A stretch of DNA of 64,000 nt from Candidatus Loosdrechtia aerotolerans (GCA_021646405.1 SOER01000006.1:44848-108847), one strand, 5' to 3'; shown: positions 46,901 to 56,011, numbered from the stretch's first letter. A program made the numbers and translations. The notes: generated by a model from the letters alone, not told the origin.

Positions 46901-49561
46901 TTATTCCAGGGACCTGTTTAAATTCCAGTTGTACGGTAAGTATGTTATTTTTAATGTATCAATATTCTCCAGGATATACTCCTTTACCTTCTCACCGGTA
47001 AAGTTGAGTATGTAGCTGATGACCTGCTGTTGTGTTCTTCCGAAATCCGAGGCGAACCATTTGAATATTTGTGAGAGTTGTAATGTATTCGCATCTTTAT
47101 CGAGCACCATACCTTTCCGGTTAATAAAGCTTCTCCCTGCAATATCAAGCTGATTATCGATCTGAGCAGGATCATAAAATTCAATTGGCGGACAGGAACT
47201 TGCTGCACAAACAAGGGCAAAATGGATACGGGGATCCAGTTTTGCAACCCGGAGTGCTTTTCTTTTATCAAACCAGGAAAATTGTTTTATTTTAAATGTA
47301 GGTTCTGGCCTGTTTGCACGAAGTATTCCATGCTCGATATCGTTAGGGGTAAAATAGAATCCGCCAATAGCATATCCGATACGCCCGAAAAAACGAAAAA
47401 CCTCTTTTACCGACTTCTCTATATCGAGTTCGATAACACCATGAATGATGAGGATATTGTAAATATTAATCCAAAAAGCCTTTTTCTCTTCATCTGTTTT
47501 TAGCTTGAAAGGATCGAAAGTGTTCAATTTTTTTACAAGCTCTGTATACTTTTTATAACCCTCCGACCTTCTCATTGCTTCATAATTGACCTTGCTTTCC
47601 ATAACGTCAAAAAAGGCCCCCTGGAGATTATTGAGGGTAACCTTGAGTTCTTTGGCTATTGATTCTGAGGTATCAGGAAATGACGTATCGGTTTTATTGA
47701 GAACTATTGTAAACGGTATGAGTTTTCCTAACCGTTTTTTCCAGCTCGTATATATGGTATCTTCTGATATTTTGTATTGGGCATTCAAAATTGACCATGC
47801 CGAATTGATAAAACCAATGTGCCCGAATGCCTGCGGGAAATTGCCGAGCAGGTGTTGATTTTTAGGATCGTATTCCTCTGAAAAAAGACCTACATAGTTC
47901 GCAGCCTTGATCGTTATTCCAAGGAGTTCTTTTGCCTCGGGTATTTTACCGGACAGGGTCAGACATTCCACAAGCCAGAAATTACAGAGTATAAAAGCAC
48001 CTTCTTCACCGTATAAACCATCGTCTCCTGAATACCGTAGTAAAAACCCGTCTTTCATAAGGATTTTTTTACACGCCCCGATGGTGTTCTGAACACGTTC
48101 ATCATGTATCGGTAAAAAATTCATAAGGGGTAACAGCATAAGGCTTGCATCTAAATTTTTTGAACCATAATACTGTACAAAACTGGCGGAATCCCGGTCA
48201 TACCCCTTCTCCAGGATATCCTCCCTGATTCTCTCCTTTTCCTTTTCCCATGTATCAAGGGGTGCATCAAACCCATATCGTTTTGCGATCTTAATACCCC
48301 GGTCTACAGCTACCCAGCACATTACCTTGGAATACACAAAATGAAACGGCCCGTTTCTCATCTCCCAGATGCCATAATCAGGCTTATGCCAATTCTGAAT
48401 TGCGAGATGACAAATATTTTTAAAAAACGGCCATAAACTTTCATCGATCCTGCCTACATAATCAGAGAGCCGAAGTGCAGTATCCATAATTTCCCCATAA
48501 ATATCCCATTGATCCTGCTCATAAGCAGCGTTACCTATCCTTACCGGTTTTGAATTTTTATATCCCTTCAGGTGTTTCAGCATCTTCTCGGTAAGCTTAT
48601 CTTCACCTTCGATTGAATAGAGAATTTGTAAATTACGGCTGCCGTATCTTTGATAGGTATTGTGAAGCCATCGAATAAAACCGTCTGATTCATCAATATG
48701 CCCAACGGAGAATAACGCCCTCAGGGTAAATGAGGCGTCCCGAATCCAGCTAAAGCGGTAATCCCAGTTTCTTTCCCCTCCTATGCATTCGGGTAAGGAG
48801 GTAGTTGGCGCTGCTACAATAGCCCCCGTAGGTTGAAAGGTAAGTAATTTCAGGGTCAGGAGCGACCTGTTGATCATATCCGAGTATTCTTCCAGGTTTT
48901 TGCATTTACCTGCTACACAGTTATAAAGCCAGTCTATCCAAAATGTGTGGGTTTCCTCAAAACCACATACCCCTGTCTCCTCCGGCTGTTTTTCACCATA
49001 GACAAAATCAAAATGCGCAACTTGCTGCTCGTGAAGTGAAAAATAGATGGTAATGCCGTTGTCGTCATTTCTCACCTCCTGATAATTCTCCATTTTCACG
49101 AGGAGGGTATATGTCTCGTTCTTCGTTGTTATCTTAAAGATATTATCTTTTCTTTCTATAGAGGGAAGCTCAGTCGCGTAGTTACTCCTGGGAAAACATT
49201 CTAAGACAAAATCTATCGATCCCGAATGAACTTTTATACACCGATGAATAGCATGACTTTTCTCTTCGAACATCTCCCGGGTAGTTACCGTCATAAAATT
49301 TATAAGCTCGGCTTGCCCCGTATCTGTTCGAAACATACAGCTTAAGATATTTGTATTTTCCAGATATTTTTGTTCTGCTTCAAATCTTCCACGCGGCTGT
49401 ATCCGGTAAAACCCACCTTTTTCATCATCCAAAAGTGCAGCAAATACCGTAGGGGAATCGATATGAGGCATCGAACAATAATCTACAGAACCGTCTTGAG
49501 AAACTAACGCTATAGAATTCATATCACCGATTAATCCATAATCGCCTATGTTCTTATACAT
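46901..49561 (-). CDS. GH15 glucoamylase-like enzyme fused to a DUF547 domain
   Basis: 886 residues. Residues 1 to about 600 match bacterial GH15 (glucan 1,4-alpha-glucosidase/trehalase-like): ERNWDYRFSWIRDASFTLRAL, WEMRNGPFHFVYSK (acid Glu region) and EEGAFILCNFWLVE (base Glu region). After a charged linker, residues about 650-870 are a DUF547 domain (KAFWINIYNILIIHGV, IHFALVCAASSCPPIEF, LSQIFKWFASDF). No signal peptide, so cytoplasmic; it may act on storage glycogen, maltose or trehalose. The fusion is unfamiliar to me. First gene before the reductase on the same strand. Confidence 0.88.
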   Translation of the reverse strand: MYKNIGDYGLIGDMNSIALVSQDGSVDYCSMPHIDSPTVFAALLDDEKGGFYRIQPRGRFEAEQKYLENTNILSCMFRTDTGQAELINFMTVTTREMFEEKSHAIHRCIKVHSGSIDFVLECFPRSNYATELPSIERKDNIFKITTKNETYTLLVKMENYQEVRNDDNGITIYFSLHEQQVAHFDFVYGEKQPEETGVCGFEETHTFWIDWLYNCVAGKCKNLEEYSDMINRSLLTLKLLTFQPTGAIVAAPTTSLPECIGGERNWDYRFSWIRDASFTLRALFSVGHIDESDGFIRWLHNTYQRYGSRNLQILYSIEGEDKLTEKMLKHLKGYKNSKPVRIGNAAYEQDQWDIYGEIMDTALRLSDYVGRIDESLWPFFKNICHLAIQNWHKPDYGIWEMRNGPFHFVYSKVMCWVAVDRGIKIAKRYGFDAPLDTWEKEKERIREDILEKGYDRDSASFVQYYGSKNLDASLMLLPLMNFLPIHDERVQNTIGACKKILMKDGFLLRYSGDDGLYGEEGAFILCNFWLVECLTLSGKIPEAKELLGITIKAANYVGLFSEEYDPKNQHLLGNFPQAFGHIGFINSAWSILNAQYKISEDTIYTSWKKRLGKLIPFTIVLNKTDTSFPDTSESIAKELKVTLNNLQGAFFDVMESKVNYEAMRRSEGYKKYTELVKKLNTFDPFKLKTDEEKKAFWINIYNILIIHGVIELDIEKSVKEVFRFFGRIGYAIGGFYFTPNDIEHGILRANRPEPTFKIKQFSWFDKRKALRVAKLDPRIHFALVCAASSCPPIEFYDPAQIDNQLDIAGRSFINRKGMVLDKDANTLQLSQIFKWFASDFGRTQQQVISYILNFTGEKVKEYILENIDTLKITYLPYNWNLNRSLE

Positions 49562-49610
49562 AATCCTTTAAAACCTCTGATATTGTATATTGAAATTCCT
49601 GTACACATAA

Positions 49611-50294
49611 TTATGCCTTCGGTATTTTTGATTTTCCGTATTTCCTATAGATTATAGGGACCAGCGAGATGAGTACCATCAGTATGCTTGCAACGATCAG
49701 GTGGGTCATTACCTCTTTCCAGCTCCCTGTTACTCCTTTCAGGAGTAAGTCGGCAAAATAGGTACAAATAACCGTACCAGGTACCATCCCCAGGGCAGAG
49801 CCCAGTAAGAAATCCCGATATCTGATCCCGGAAAGTCCTGCTCCGACATTAATCCCGTTAAAAGGGATTATGAGTATTAACCTGAGCATGAATACAAGGC
49901 GAAATCCATGCTTTTCGATCATCCTCTCATAATTCGCTACCCTCCCTTTTACCAGCTTTGATATAAAATCGCGGCCGAGGTACCGGGCCATGAAAAATGC
50001 AAGAGAGGCACCAATGTTTGCAGCAATCAAATTATACAGAGAACCCCGGAGCACTCCGAATATTGCACCACCACTGAGCGTGAAAACGGTGGCCGGAACC
50101 GAAAAGATACTTCCGATACTATAAATGGCAATAAAAGCAATGGGACCCCACCAGTAATTCCTGAGTTTTTCAAAAAAATTTAGCAGGGTATTCTTCTGTA
50201 TGTATTGTGATAGGGATGTATACCGAAATACAAAAAATATACCTCCGATAATTACAATAAGTAAAGCAAACTTGACTATCGTTCTCTTATTCAT
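49611..50294 (-). CDS. TVP38/TMEM64-type VTT membrane protein, copy 1
   Basis: 227 residues, about six hydrophobic segments. VTT-domain marks: PATVFTLSGGAIFG, GASLAFFMARYLGRDF, RLILIIPFNGINVGAGLSGI and ALGMVPGTVICTYFAD. Members are thought to move lipids or act in membrane maintenance; substrate not deducible. Close paralogue of the gene at 50606, with a middle segment almost identical at DNA level. ATG 50294 has only AGG before it. Confidence 0.82.
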   Translation of the reverse strand: MNKRTIVKFALLIVIIGGIFFVFRYTSLSQYIQKNTLLNFFEKLRNYWWGPIAFIAIYSIGSIFSVPATVFTLSGGAIFGVLRGSLYNLIAANIGASLAFFMARYLGRDFISKLVKGRVANYERMIEKHGFRLVFMLRLILIIPFNGINVGAGLSGIRYRDFLLGSALGMVPGTVICTYFADLLLKGVTGSWKEVMTHLIVASILMVLISLVPIIYRKYGKSKIPKA

Positions 50295-50381
50295 CCTGTT
50301 GATATGCTTTTACCTTGTACATGACTCTTCCACCTTACCATCAAAACACCGTTGCAGGTGAAGGGATACACACAGTAACTC

Positions 50382-50598
50382 CTTACTTCAAGGTTCAGGG
50401 TTTAGGGCATATACATCAGGTTAAGGGACAATGCCGTACTTTTTCTGATCATCACACAAAGTCACCAAGGCATCAAGATGTATGGCATGTCCCTATTCTT
50501 GACACTCTATCCTTCATTATTCTTTATTCTCTGTGTCTTTGTGTGATGAAGATACCTTAGCCTGGTGCATACGTCCTGAACCCTGAACTTGAGGAATT
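50382..50598. repeat. MITE-like fold-back element between the TVP38 genes
   Basis: Left arm (CTTCAAGGTTCAGGG and TTAGGGCATATACATCAGG, 50386-50427) is the imperfect inverse of the right arm (50553-50593, ending CCCTGAACTTGAG). A nested perfect pair, CATCACACAAAG (50450-50461) with CTTTGTGTGATG (50537-50548), lies inside. A partial match to the arm occurs at 44224-44247. No ORF within. Confidence 0.72.
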
Positions 50599-50605
50599 AC
50601 AAACA

Positions 50606-51334
50606 TTATCTGTTATCCTTCGATCTCTTGAACCTCTTATAAATAGTTGGAGACAGTGAGATGAGTATTAATAGTACACTTGCAATAATCAGGTGGGTCA
50701 TTGCCTTCTTCCAGCTCCCTGTTACTCCTTTCAGGAGTGAGTCGGCAAAATAGGTATAAATAACCGTACCCGGTATCATCCCCAGGGCAGAGCCTGATAA
50801 ATAGTCATAATACTTAATCCCGGAAAGTCCCGCCCCGATATTCAGGCCGTTAAAAGGGATTACAGGTATGAGCCGGAGTATGAATATAAAGCGAAATCCA
50901 TGTCCTTTAATCTTCTCCTCATAGTTTTCTACCCTTCCTTTTACCAGCTTTGATACAAAATCGCGGCCGAGGTACCGGGCCATGAAAAATGCAAGAGAGG
51001 CACCAATGTTTGCAGCAATCAGATTATACAGAGAACCCCGGAGCACTCCGAATATTGCACCACCTGTGAGTGTCAAGATTGAACCAGGAATTGCAAAAAC
51101 ACAGGCAATACTATAAATTAGAATGAAGGCAGGGGGACCCCACCAATGCTCTCTAAAATTTTCAAAAAAACGTAACAGCACGTCCTTCTGGACATAATGC
51201 GACAAGAATGTATATCTAAAGGTAAAAAAGATACCTCCAATAATTGCTATCAGGATAGCAAACTTAATTATTGATTTCTTGTTCCTCCTGAATTTGCCTT
51301 TCAGTTCCTGTATATACTCTCCCGATTTTTTCAT
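50606..51334 (-). CDS. TVP38/TMEM64-type VTT membrane protein, copy 2
   Basis: 242 residues with an extra charged N-terminus (KKSGEYIQELKGKFRRNKKS) compared with copy 1, then the same VTT layout: PGSILTLTGGAIFG, ARYLGRDFVSKLVKGR, RLIPVIPFNGLNIGAGLSG, ALGMIPGTVIYTYFAD. ATG 51334 follows GGAAGG; TTG 51337 is less likely. Starts 15 bp after the DUF3047 gene, so co-transcribed. The RLIPVIPFN of this copy keeps the family proline that copy 1 has changed to Ile. Confidence 0.82.
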   Translation of the reverse strand: MKKSGEYIQELKGKFRRNKKSIIKFAILIAIIGGIFFTFRYTFLSHYVQKDVLLRFFENFREHWWGPPAFILIYSIACVFAIPGSILTLTGGAIFGVLRGSLYNLIAANIGASLAFFMARYLGRDFVSKLVKGRVENYEEKIKGHGFRFIFILRLIPVIPFNGLNIGAGLSGIKYYDYLSGSALGMIPGTVIYTYFADSLLKGVTGSWKKAMTHLIIASVLLILISLSPTIYKRFKRSKDNR

Positions 51335-51349
51335 CAAAACCTTCCTTGC

Positions 51350-52000
51350 TTATGGCTTCTCGATCTTTATATCGTCATAGCAAGCGACAGCATGTCCTCC
51401 TGTATTATCGGTATCTGTCATAACAGCAATCCCGCCTGCATGTGGTGGCTCTCTCCTGAAAATCGCCTTGTAATCTTCGTAGATATTTCTTCGCTCTGTA
51501 ACCCATTTCCCCACGTTCTTCTCTCCGCTTTCAACGGCAACGATAATTGTTTGCGAGTGAAACGGGCTTGGAATGTAATGCCCTTCAGGAAGCTTATTTG
51601 CCCAAACATAGGAAATGCTCTTCGTCAAAAACAAAACCCAGGAAGGAAATATCACATATACCCTTGCAGCACAATCGCCCCTTTTCTTCTCCATCAAATT
51701 ACCCTGTTTAATCGTATTCTCTATCTTCCACTTCCATGTCAGGATAGGATATTCCGTAAGACTATATTTATATCGATACGTTAAACCCGATGCTGAGTTA
51801 TGACTCTGAACCTTCAGTGCATGGCCATTTTCAATCCTGACAATGCTGTAGCGGGTTTTTCCACTAAGCTTTCTTTCCTTCCATTGAGGCTTTAGCCCAT
51901 CTTCAAAATCATCGATGACTATCGTTTTTTCAGCAAAACAGTACTGGGAGGTCTCTGTAACAAGCACGATAAATAAAAGTAAAAAAAGGGCTGTTCTCAT
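51350..52000 (-). CDS. Exported DUF3047 protein
   Basis: 216 residues. Signal peptide 1-23 (CFA|EK), then a beta-rich domain with IVIDDFEDGLKPQWKE, LTWKWKIEN, DCAARVYVIFPSW, KWVTERRNIYEDYKAIFRREPP and AVMTDTDNTGG, the blocks of DUF3047, probably a periplasmic jelly-roll or binding fold of unknown role. ATG 52000 is chosen because GGAGG lies 11 bases upstream and the signal peptide starts cleanly; ATG 52018 would add six residues. In operon with the second TVP38 gene. Confidence 0.75.
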   Translation of the reverse strand: MRTALFLLLFIVLVTETSQYCFAEKTIVIDDFEDGLKPQWKERKLSGKTRYSIVRIENGHALKVQSHNSASGLTYRYKYSLTEYPILTWKWKIENTIKQGNLMEKKRGDCAARVYVIFPSWVLFLTKSISYVWANKLPEGHYIPSPFHSQTIIVAVESGEKNVGKWVTERRNIYEDYKAIFRREPPHAGGIAVMTDTDNTGGHAVACYDDIKIEKP

Positions 52001-52062
52001 AGATAATCTAACCTCCATTTTCGTTCCTTAACAAATAAAAACCCGATTGTTGAATTTATGTT

Positions 52063-52152
52063 TTATGTACGAGAAGCAAGTAGCCCTGAGGTAAACAGAA
52101 GGCCTGCTGTGGTTGTGGTAAGGGTCTTATTTCGTATTGCAGATATAAACAT
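52063..52152 (-). pseudogene. Relic of a duplicated lipoprotein signal peptide
   Basis: A 29-residue frame (MFISAIRNKT...GLLASRT) with a good GAGGAGG. It is a diverged copy of the start of the lipoprotein gene at 52454-52915 (MFISAIQHKT...), including about 50 bp of upstream DNA. It lacks the lipobox Cys and the rest of the gene, so it is most likely a duplication remnant; expression as a micropeptide cannot be excluded. Confidence 0.55.
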
Positions 52153-52245
52153 TGATGAGCCTCCTCTGTTGAAACTGCAGGTGGGCCTGTAACAACAATG
52201 ATAAAATAGGGAAGAATACGCCTCTAAGACTGGTAAAAAGAATCT

Positions 52246-52315
52246 GGAACCACAGATTACACAGATTTCACAGATAAAAATCCCGAACTGTGAAATCTGT
52301 GCAATCTGTGGTTCC
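52246..52315. repeat. Near-perfect 28-bp inverted repeat
   Basis: GGAACCACAGATTACACAGA plus TTTCACAG (52246-52273) pairs with 52288-52315 with one mismatch and a 14-nt loop. This accacagatt-type hairpin is a dispersed repeat seen in many bacterial genomes. It lies in 52019-52453, which otherwise contains only the lipoprotein relic. Confidence 0.8.
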
Positions 52316-52453
52316 CGTAATTTCTCATAAAATGCAACTTACTTATAAAAATAAACCGATTATAAAATTTTCAATAAATGGAAGTTATTCTTAATATTAC
52401 GCACGTTGTATTGCCATCCCTGTTGTTTCACCTGCTTAGTTCATTGATATCAT

Positions 52454-52915
52454 CTAAAAATACTCCTCTTCATCTTCCATCTCTTCCGGATACAATTCTT
52501 CCTCGCCCTCTTCATATTCTTCCCAGGGGCTTTCTAGTTCTGGTGGAACTTTCATTTTTTCCTCAAGTGTCCTTTCATCTTCCAGGATTCCTTCCTCTTC
52601 CCTGAGTTCCTCTCTACTATCCAGACGTTCCTCTTCATCTTTCTCCCAGGGACTTTCTATGGGCGCCTGGTATCTTCTTTCCTCTTGATATTCCTCTTCA
52701 GGAGGAACTTCCAGAGGTGCTGGATATCTTCTTTCTTCTTGATACTCCTCTTCAGGAGGAACTTCTAGGGGCGCAGGATATCTTCTTTCTTCTACAGGTT
52801 CTCTCCTGTTAATCCTTCTCTCTTCAGGAGCGCATGAAATAACGAACCCTGAGGCAAACAAAAGGCTTGCTACGGTCATGATAAAGGTTTTGTGTTGTAT
52901 CGCAGATATAAACAT
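52454..52915 (-). CDS. Glu-rich repeat lipoprotein
   Basis: No family recognised. 153 residues: signal sequence with a plausible lipobox GFVISC (Cys28), then strongly acidic low-complexity sequence. An 18-residue tandem unit, ERRYPAPLEVPPEEEYQE, occurs about two and a half times (residues 43-85), the third being degenerate (RYQAPIESPWE), followed by poly-Glu. Likely an extended, surface or periplasmic lipid-anchored protein; role unknown. GAGGAGGG before ATG 52915. Confidence 0.7.
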   Translation of the reverse strand: MFISAIQHKTFIMTVASLLFASGFVISCAPEERRINRREPVEERRYPAPLEVPPEEEYQEERRYPAPLEVPPEEEYQEERRYQAPIESPWEKDEEERLDSREELREEEGILEDERTLEEKMKVPPELESPWEEYEEGEEELYPEEMEDEEEYF

Positions 52916-53054
52916 TAATAGCCCTCCTCTGTTAAAATTGTAGGCAAACCGATAACAGTAACCACATCATAAAGAAGAATAATTCATGATTTGAAACGTA
53001 TGAGGTGAGTATTGAATTATTATGGATTTTTGATTTGGATCACCTCCTTACAGC

Positions 53055-53120
53055 AAAAAAAGACAGCTTTACTGCAAAGATTTACTTACAATATCTTCGG
53101 CAGTAAGGCTGTCTTTTTTT
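53055..53120. terminator. Symmetric terminator-like hairpin in a divergent region
   Basis: A run of seven A plus GACAGCTTTACTGC (53062-53075) pairs with GCAGTAAGGCTGTC plus seven T (53100-53120), one mismatch, with an inner AAGAT/ATCTT stem. It could terminate transcripts in both directions, yet no gene ends here: it lies between the divergent lipoprotein and porin genes. It may end an unannotated small RNA. Confidence 0.65.
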
Positions 53121-53324
53121 GCCTCCCCTGTTCTTCCCCTTTTATTAAGGAGGTCCAAGGTATCAAAGACCCTTTTCTTTGCGTCCCCTGATCACTCAGG
53201 GTTTGCCTTTATCGGGACGAATTCAGTATTCAGTATTCAATAAACATCTTTTTAGTATTTATGTCAAGCAATAATTTACAACTGGATATCTATAATATAA
53301 TATGCTCACATTCATTTACGGTTT

Positions 53325-53378
53325 TTAATACAAAATTAACAATCCTTTAACATTTCCTTAACATTTATAGTTTATACT
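53325..53378 (+). promoter_or_regulatory. Pho-box array and promoter of the porin-pst operon
   Basis: TTAATA at 53325, then TTAACA at 53336, 53347 and 53358: four direct repeats with exactly 11-bp period, the binding pattern of PhoB/PhoP-type regulators (the half-site matches the Bacillus PhoP TTAACA consensus). Nine bases after the last box is TATACT (53373-53378), a -10 element with the box replacing a -35. It precedes the phosphate porin gene at 53504. Confidence 0.75.
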
Positions 53379-53503
53379 CTGTTATGTATAAAACGCATAG
53401 CAGGTATCAAAACAGCAACACGAATTATTATAATTATTATATAACTAAAGGGTAATGATGTCATTCAGTGCAGTGCCTTTAACTTTTAAGAAAAGGGGAT
53501 AAT

Positions 53504-54934
53504 ATGGCCAAAAGGCGGTGCAGCTATACTTTGTTTTTGGTAATTACACTTAATGGTATGGCTGTAACTAGCATACTACCAGGGGTACCAGGAGTATTTG
53601 CCCGGGAGGCACTAGAAACAGGGGAAACACCTGAGAACGAAATCGATGATTTAAAACAGCAGTTAAAAATGATGGAGGAGCTATTTTCAAAACAGCAGGA
53701 ACAAATAAAACACATGCAGGAATCGGCAGCAAGGCAGCAGGAACAGATGCAGGCATTAAGAGACCGTTTAGAAAAAATACATACTGAAACGGTGTCTGTT
53801 ACCAGGGAAGAGGTAAAAGAGGAGGTCAAACATGAAGTCGAGAACTACCTCGCTGCAGAAAAGGCACGCGAAGCAACGGATCTCGACATCAGGAGGATTA
53901 CTGCTCTTTATACCCCTGATGGTGAAAAATATGCATTAAGCCTTGAAACCGCTGACGGTAATTATTCCCTAAGCTTTGGCGGAAGGCTGCAGTTTCTCTA
54001 CTCATTTGAAGATAATGATGAGGATTTTGAGGAGGCTGACAAGAACATCCTTGATATTCGCCGGGCCAGACTTTTTCTGGGTGGAAATATTTACAGCGAA
54101 ATATTTAAATACTATATAGAATTAGGTTTTGATGATTTTGATGCTGTTGTAAAGAACTTTTATGCCTACTGGACACCTTTTAAAGTGCTAAATTCTAAAA
54201 TCGGGTTTTTTAAAGTACCGTTTAACCGGCAGGGAGTAACAACATCTGCTCACCTGCTATTCCCGGACAGGTCTATTGTAAGTAATACCTTTACCCAGGA
54301 CCGTGATTATGGATTTGACATTTATGGATATCCTTTTGACGGATACCTGGAGTATCATGCTGCAATTTTTCAGGGTGCTGGAGAAGACCCCCTTGAGGAT
54401 GATATCAATAATGAACTTATGTACGTATTAAATCTCAGGTATAACCCTTTTGGAAAATTCAATTACTATGATGAAACAGATTATGCTTATACAGAAACAC
54501 TTAAGGCAACCATTGGTGCTTCAGTTGCCTTTAATGCAAAACTGGACGACGAAAAGCTTGAGAATACTGACAGCATTGCCGGGGTTGTTGATCTTGGTGT
54601 TAAATACAGAGGTATTTCCTGGAATAATGAGTACCACATAAGATCTGACGACCCGGAAGATGGCGGTGATTCAACAGAATCTGATGGTTTCTTCACCCAG
54701 ATTGGTTATTTTGTCTTGCCAAAACGACTGGAACTGGCAGCCCGTTACTCCTATATTGATCCTAACAATGATGTATCCGACGATATTCAGAAGGCATACA
54801 GAGTGGGTTTAAATTATTACTTTCGTGCCCACCGCTCTAAAATTCAATCAGATTTTGGCATCGTTACAACCGAGAGAGCGGGGCAAGATCAACAGGATAA
54901 TATTTTCAGACTGCAGTATCAAGTCATTTTCTAG
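53504..54934 (+). CDS. Phosphate-selective porin O/P
   Basis: 476 residues, outer-membrane porin of the OprO/OprP family. Signal peptide to about 34 (VFA|RE), coiled coil at about 45-125, then a barrel with YSLSFGGRLQFLYSFED, LDIRRARLFLGGNIYSEIFKYY, KIGFFKVPFNRQ and closing LQYQVIF (C-terminal Phe). It likely brings phosphate or polyphosphate into the periplasm for PstS. ATG 53504 after AAGGGG; a Pho-box promoter lies 130-180 bp upstream. First gene of the probable Pho operon. Confidence 0.88.
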   Translation: MAKRRCSYTLFLVITLNGMAVTSILPGVPGVFAREALETGETPENEIDDLKQQLKMMEELFSKQQEQIKHMQESAARQQEQMQALRDRLEKIHTETVSVTREEVKEEVKHEVENYLAAEKAREATDLDIRRITALYTPDGEKYALSLETADGNYSLSFGGRLQFLYSFEDNDEDFEEADKNILDIRRARLFLGGNIYSEIFKYYIELGFDDFDAVVKNFYAYWTPFKVLNSKIGFFKVPFNRQGVTTSAHLLFPDRSIVSNTFTQDRDYGFDIYGYPFDGYLEYHAAIFQGAGEDPLEDDINNELMYVLNLRYNPFGKFNYYDETDYAYTETLKATIGASVAFNAKLDDEKLENTDSIAGVVDLGVKYRGISWNNEYHIRSDDPEDGGDSTESDGFFTQIGYFVLPKRLELAARYSYIDPNNDVSDDIQKAYRVGLNYYFRAHRSKIQSDFGIVTTERAGQDQQDNIFRLQYQVIF

Positions 54935-55036
54935 TAAAACCGAAAGAAGTTCATGAAGGGTTGTTCTCTAAAATTACATCGACTTCTTTAAAAAATTAGA
55001 GTAGTATATTTTATCACAACAAAGGAGGACAGTGCT

Positions 55037-56011
55037 ATGATAAAAACCATCTTTGTATTGTTAACGTTCTTTCACTTTGTGATCGCTGGCATCAGCGCTA
55101 TCAGCAACGCAACACAGGCAAATGCGGATATTAAACCGTACGTTAAGGTAAGCGGGGTTTCAGGAAACCTGAGCAGTATTGGTTCTGATACCATGAATAA
55201 CCTCATGACATACTGGGCAGAGTCATTCAACAGGGTATATCCCAGCGTTCGGGTTCAAATAGAAGGAAAGGGGTCTTCAACTGCCCCACCAGCACTGATT
55301 GCAGGGGCTGCTCAAATTGCTCCTATGAGCAGAGCGATGAAGCATACAGAAATCGATGCGTTTGAGAAGAAATACGGATATAAGCCAACAGAAATAAAGG
55401 TTGCACTGGATGCCCTTGCGGTATACGTAAATAAGGATAACCCTCTTGATGGATTAACCCTTCCTCAGGTTGATGCCATCTTTTCAAAGACGAGAAAAGG
55501 TGGGTACAGGGAGGATATCAAAACATGGGATCAGCTTGGCTTAACAGGCGAATGGGCAGCAAAACCGATAAGCCTCTACGGTCGTAATTCAGCATCAGGT
55601 ACCTATGGTTTTTTCAAGGAGGTTGCTCTCTACAAGGGCGATTTCAAAAATACCGTGAAAGAGCAACCTGGTTCAGCCTCTGTTGTGCAGGGTATTGCAA
55701 AGGATCGTTACGGTATCGGATACAGTGGTATTGGCTATATGACATCAGGTATACGTACGGTACCTCTTTCGTTTAAAAAGGGAAAACCTCTTAAAGATGC
55801 CACTTTGGAAAATGTGCTCAATGGTTCGTATCCTTTGGCAAGGTTTTTGTATATTTACATCAATAAGAAGCCGGGACAGCCTCTTAATCCCCTCATTAGG
55901 GAATTTCTAAAATTTGTCCTCAGTAAAGAAGGTCAAAAAACAGTTGTAAAAGACGGTTTTTTACCTTTGCCGGCTCCGATTGTCAAACAGGAACTCGAGA
56001 AGATTGAGTAA
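55037..56011 (+). CDS. pstS: Phosphate-binding protein PstS
   Basis: 324 residues, periplasmic. Signal peptide about 1-30 (ANA|DI), then SGVSGNLSSIGSDTMNNLMTYW, EGKGSSTAPPALIAG, MSRAMK, YGRNSASGTYGFFKE and DRYGIGYSGIGY: the Ser/Thr/Arg/Asp residues of a phosphate-specific cleft. Strong AAAGGAGG before ATG 55037. It is 102 bp after the porin and 186 bp before pstC. It may feed both Pst permease sets in this window. Confidence 0.94.
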   Translation: MIKTIFVLLTFFHFVIAGISAISNATQANADIKPYVKVSGVSGNLSSIGSDTMNNLMTYWAESFNRVYPSVRVQIEGKGSSTAPPALIAGAAQIAPMSRAMKHTEIDAFEKKYGYKPTEIKVALDALAVYVNKDNPLDGLTLPQVDAIFSKTRKGGYREDIKTWDQLGLTGEWAAKPISLYGRNSASGTYGFFKEVALYKGDFKNTVKEQPGSASVVQGIAKDRYGIGYSGIGYMTSGIRTVPLSFKKGKPLKDATLENVLNGSYPLARFLYIYINKKPGQPLNPLIREFLKFVLSKEGQKTVVKDGFLPLPAPIVKQELEKIE

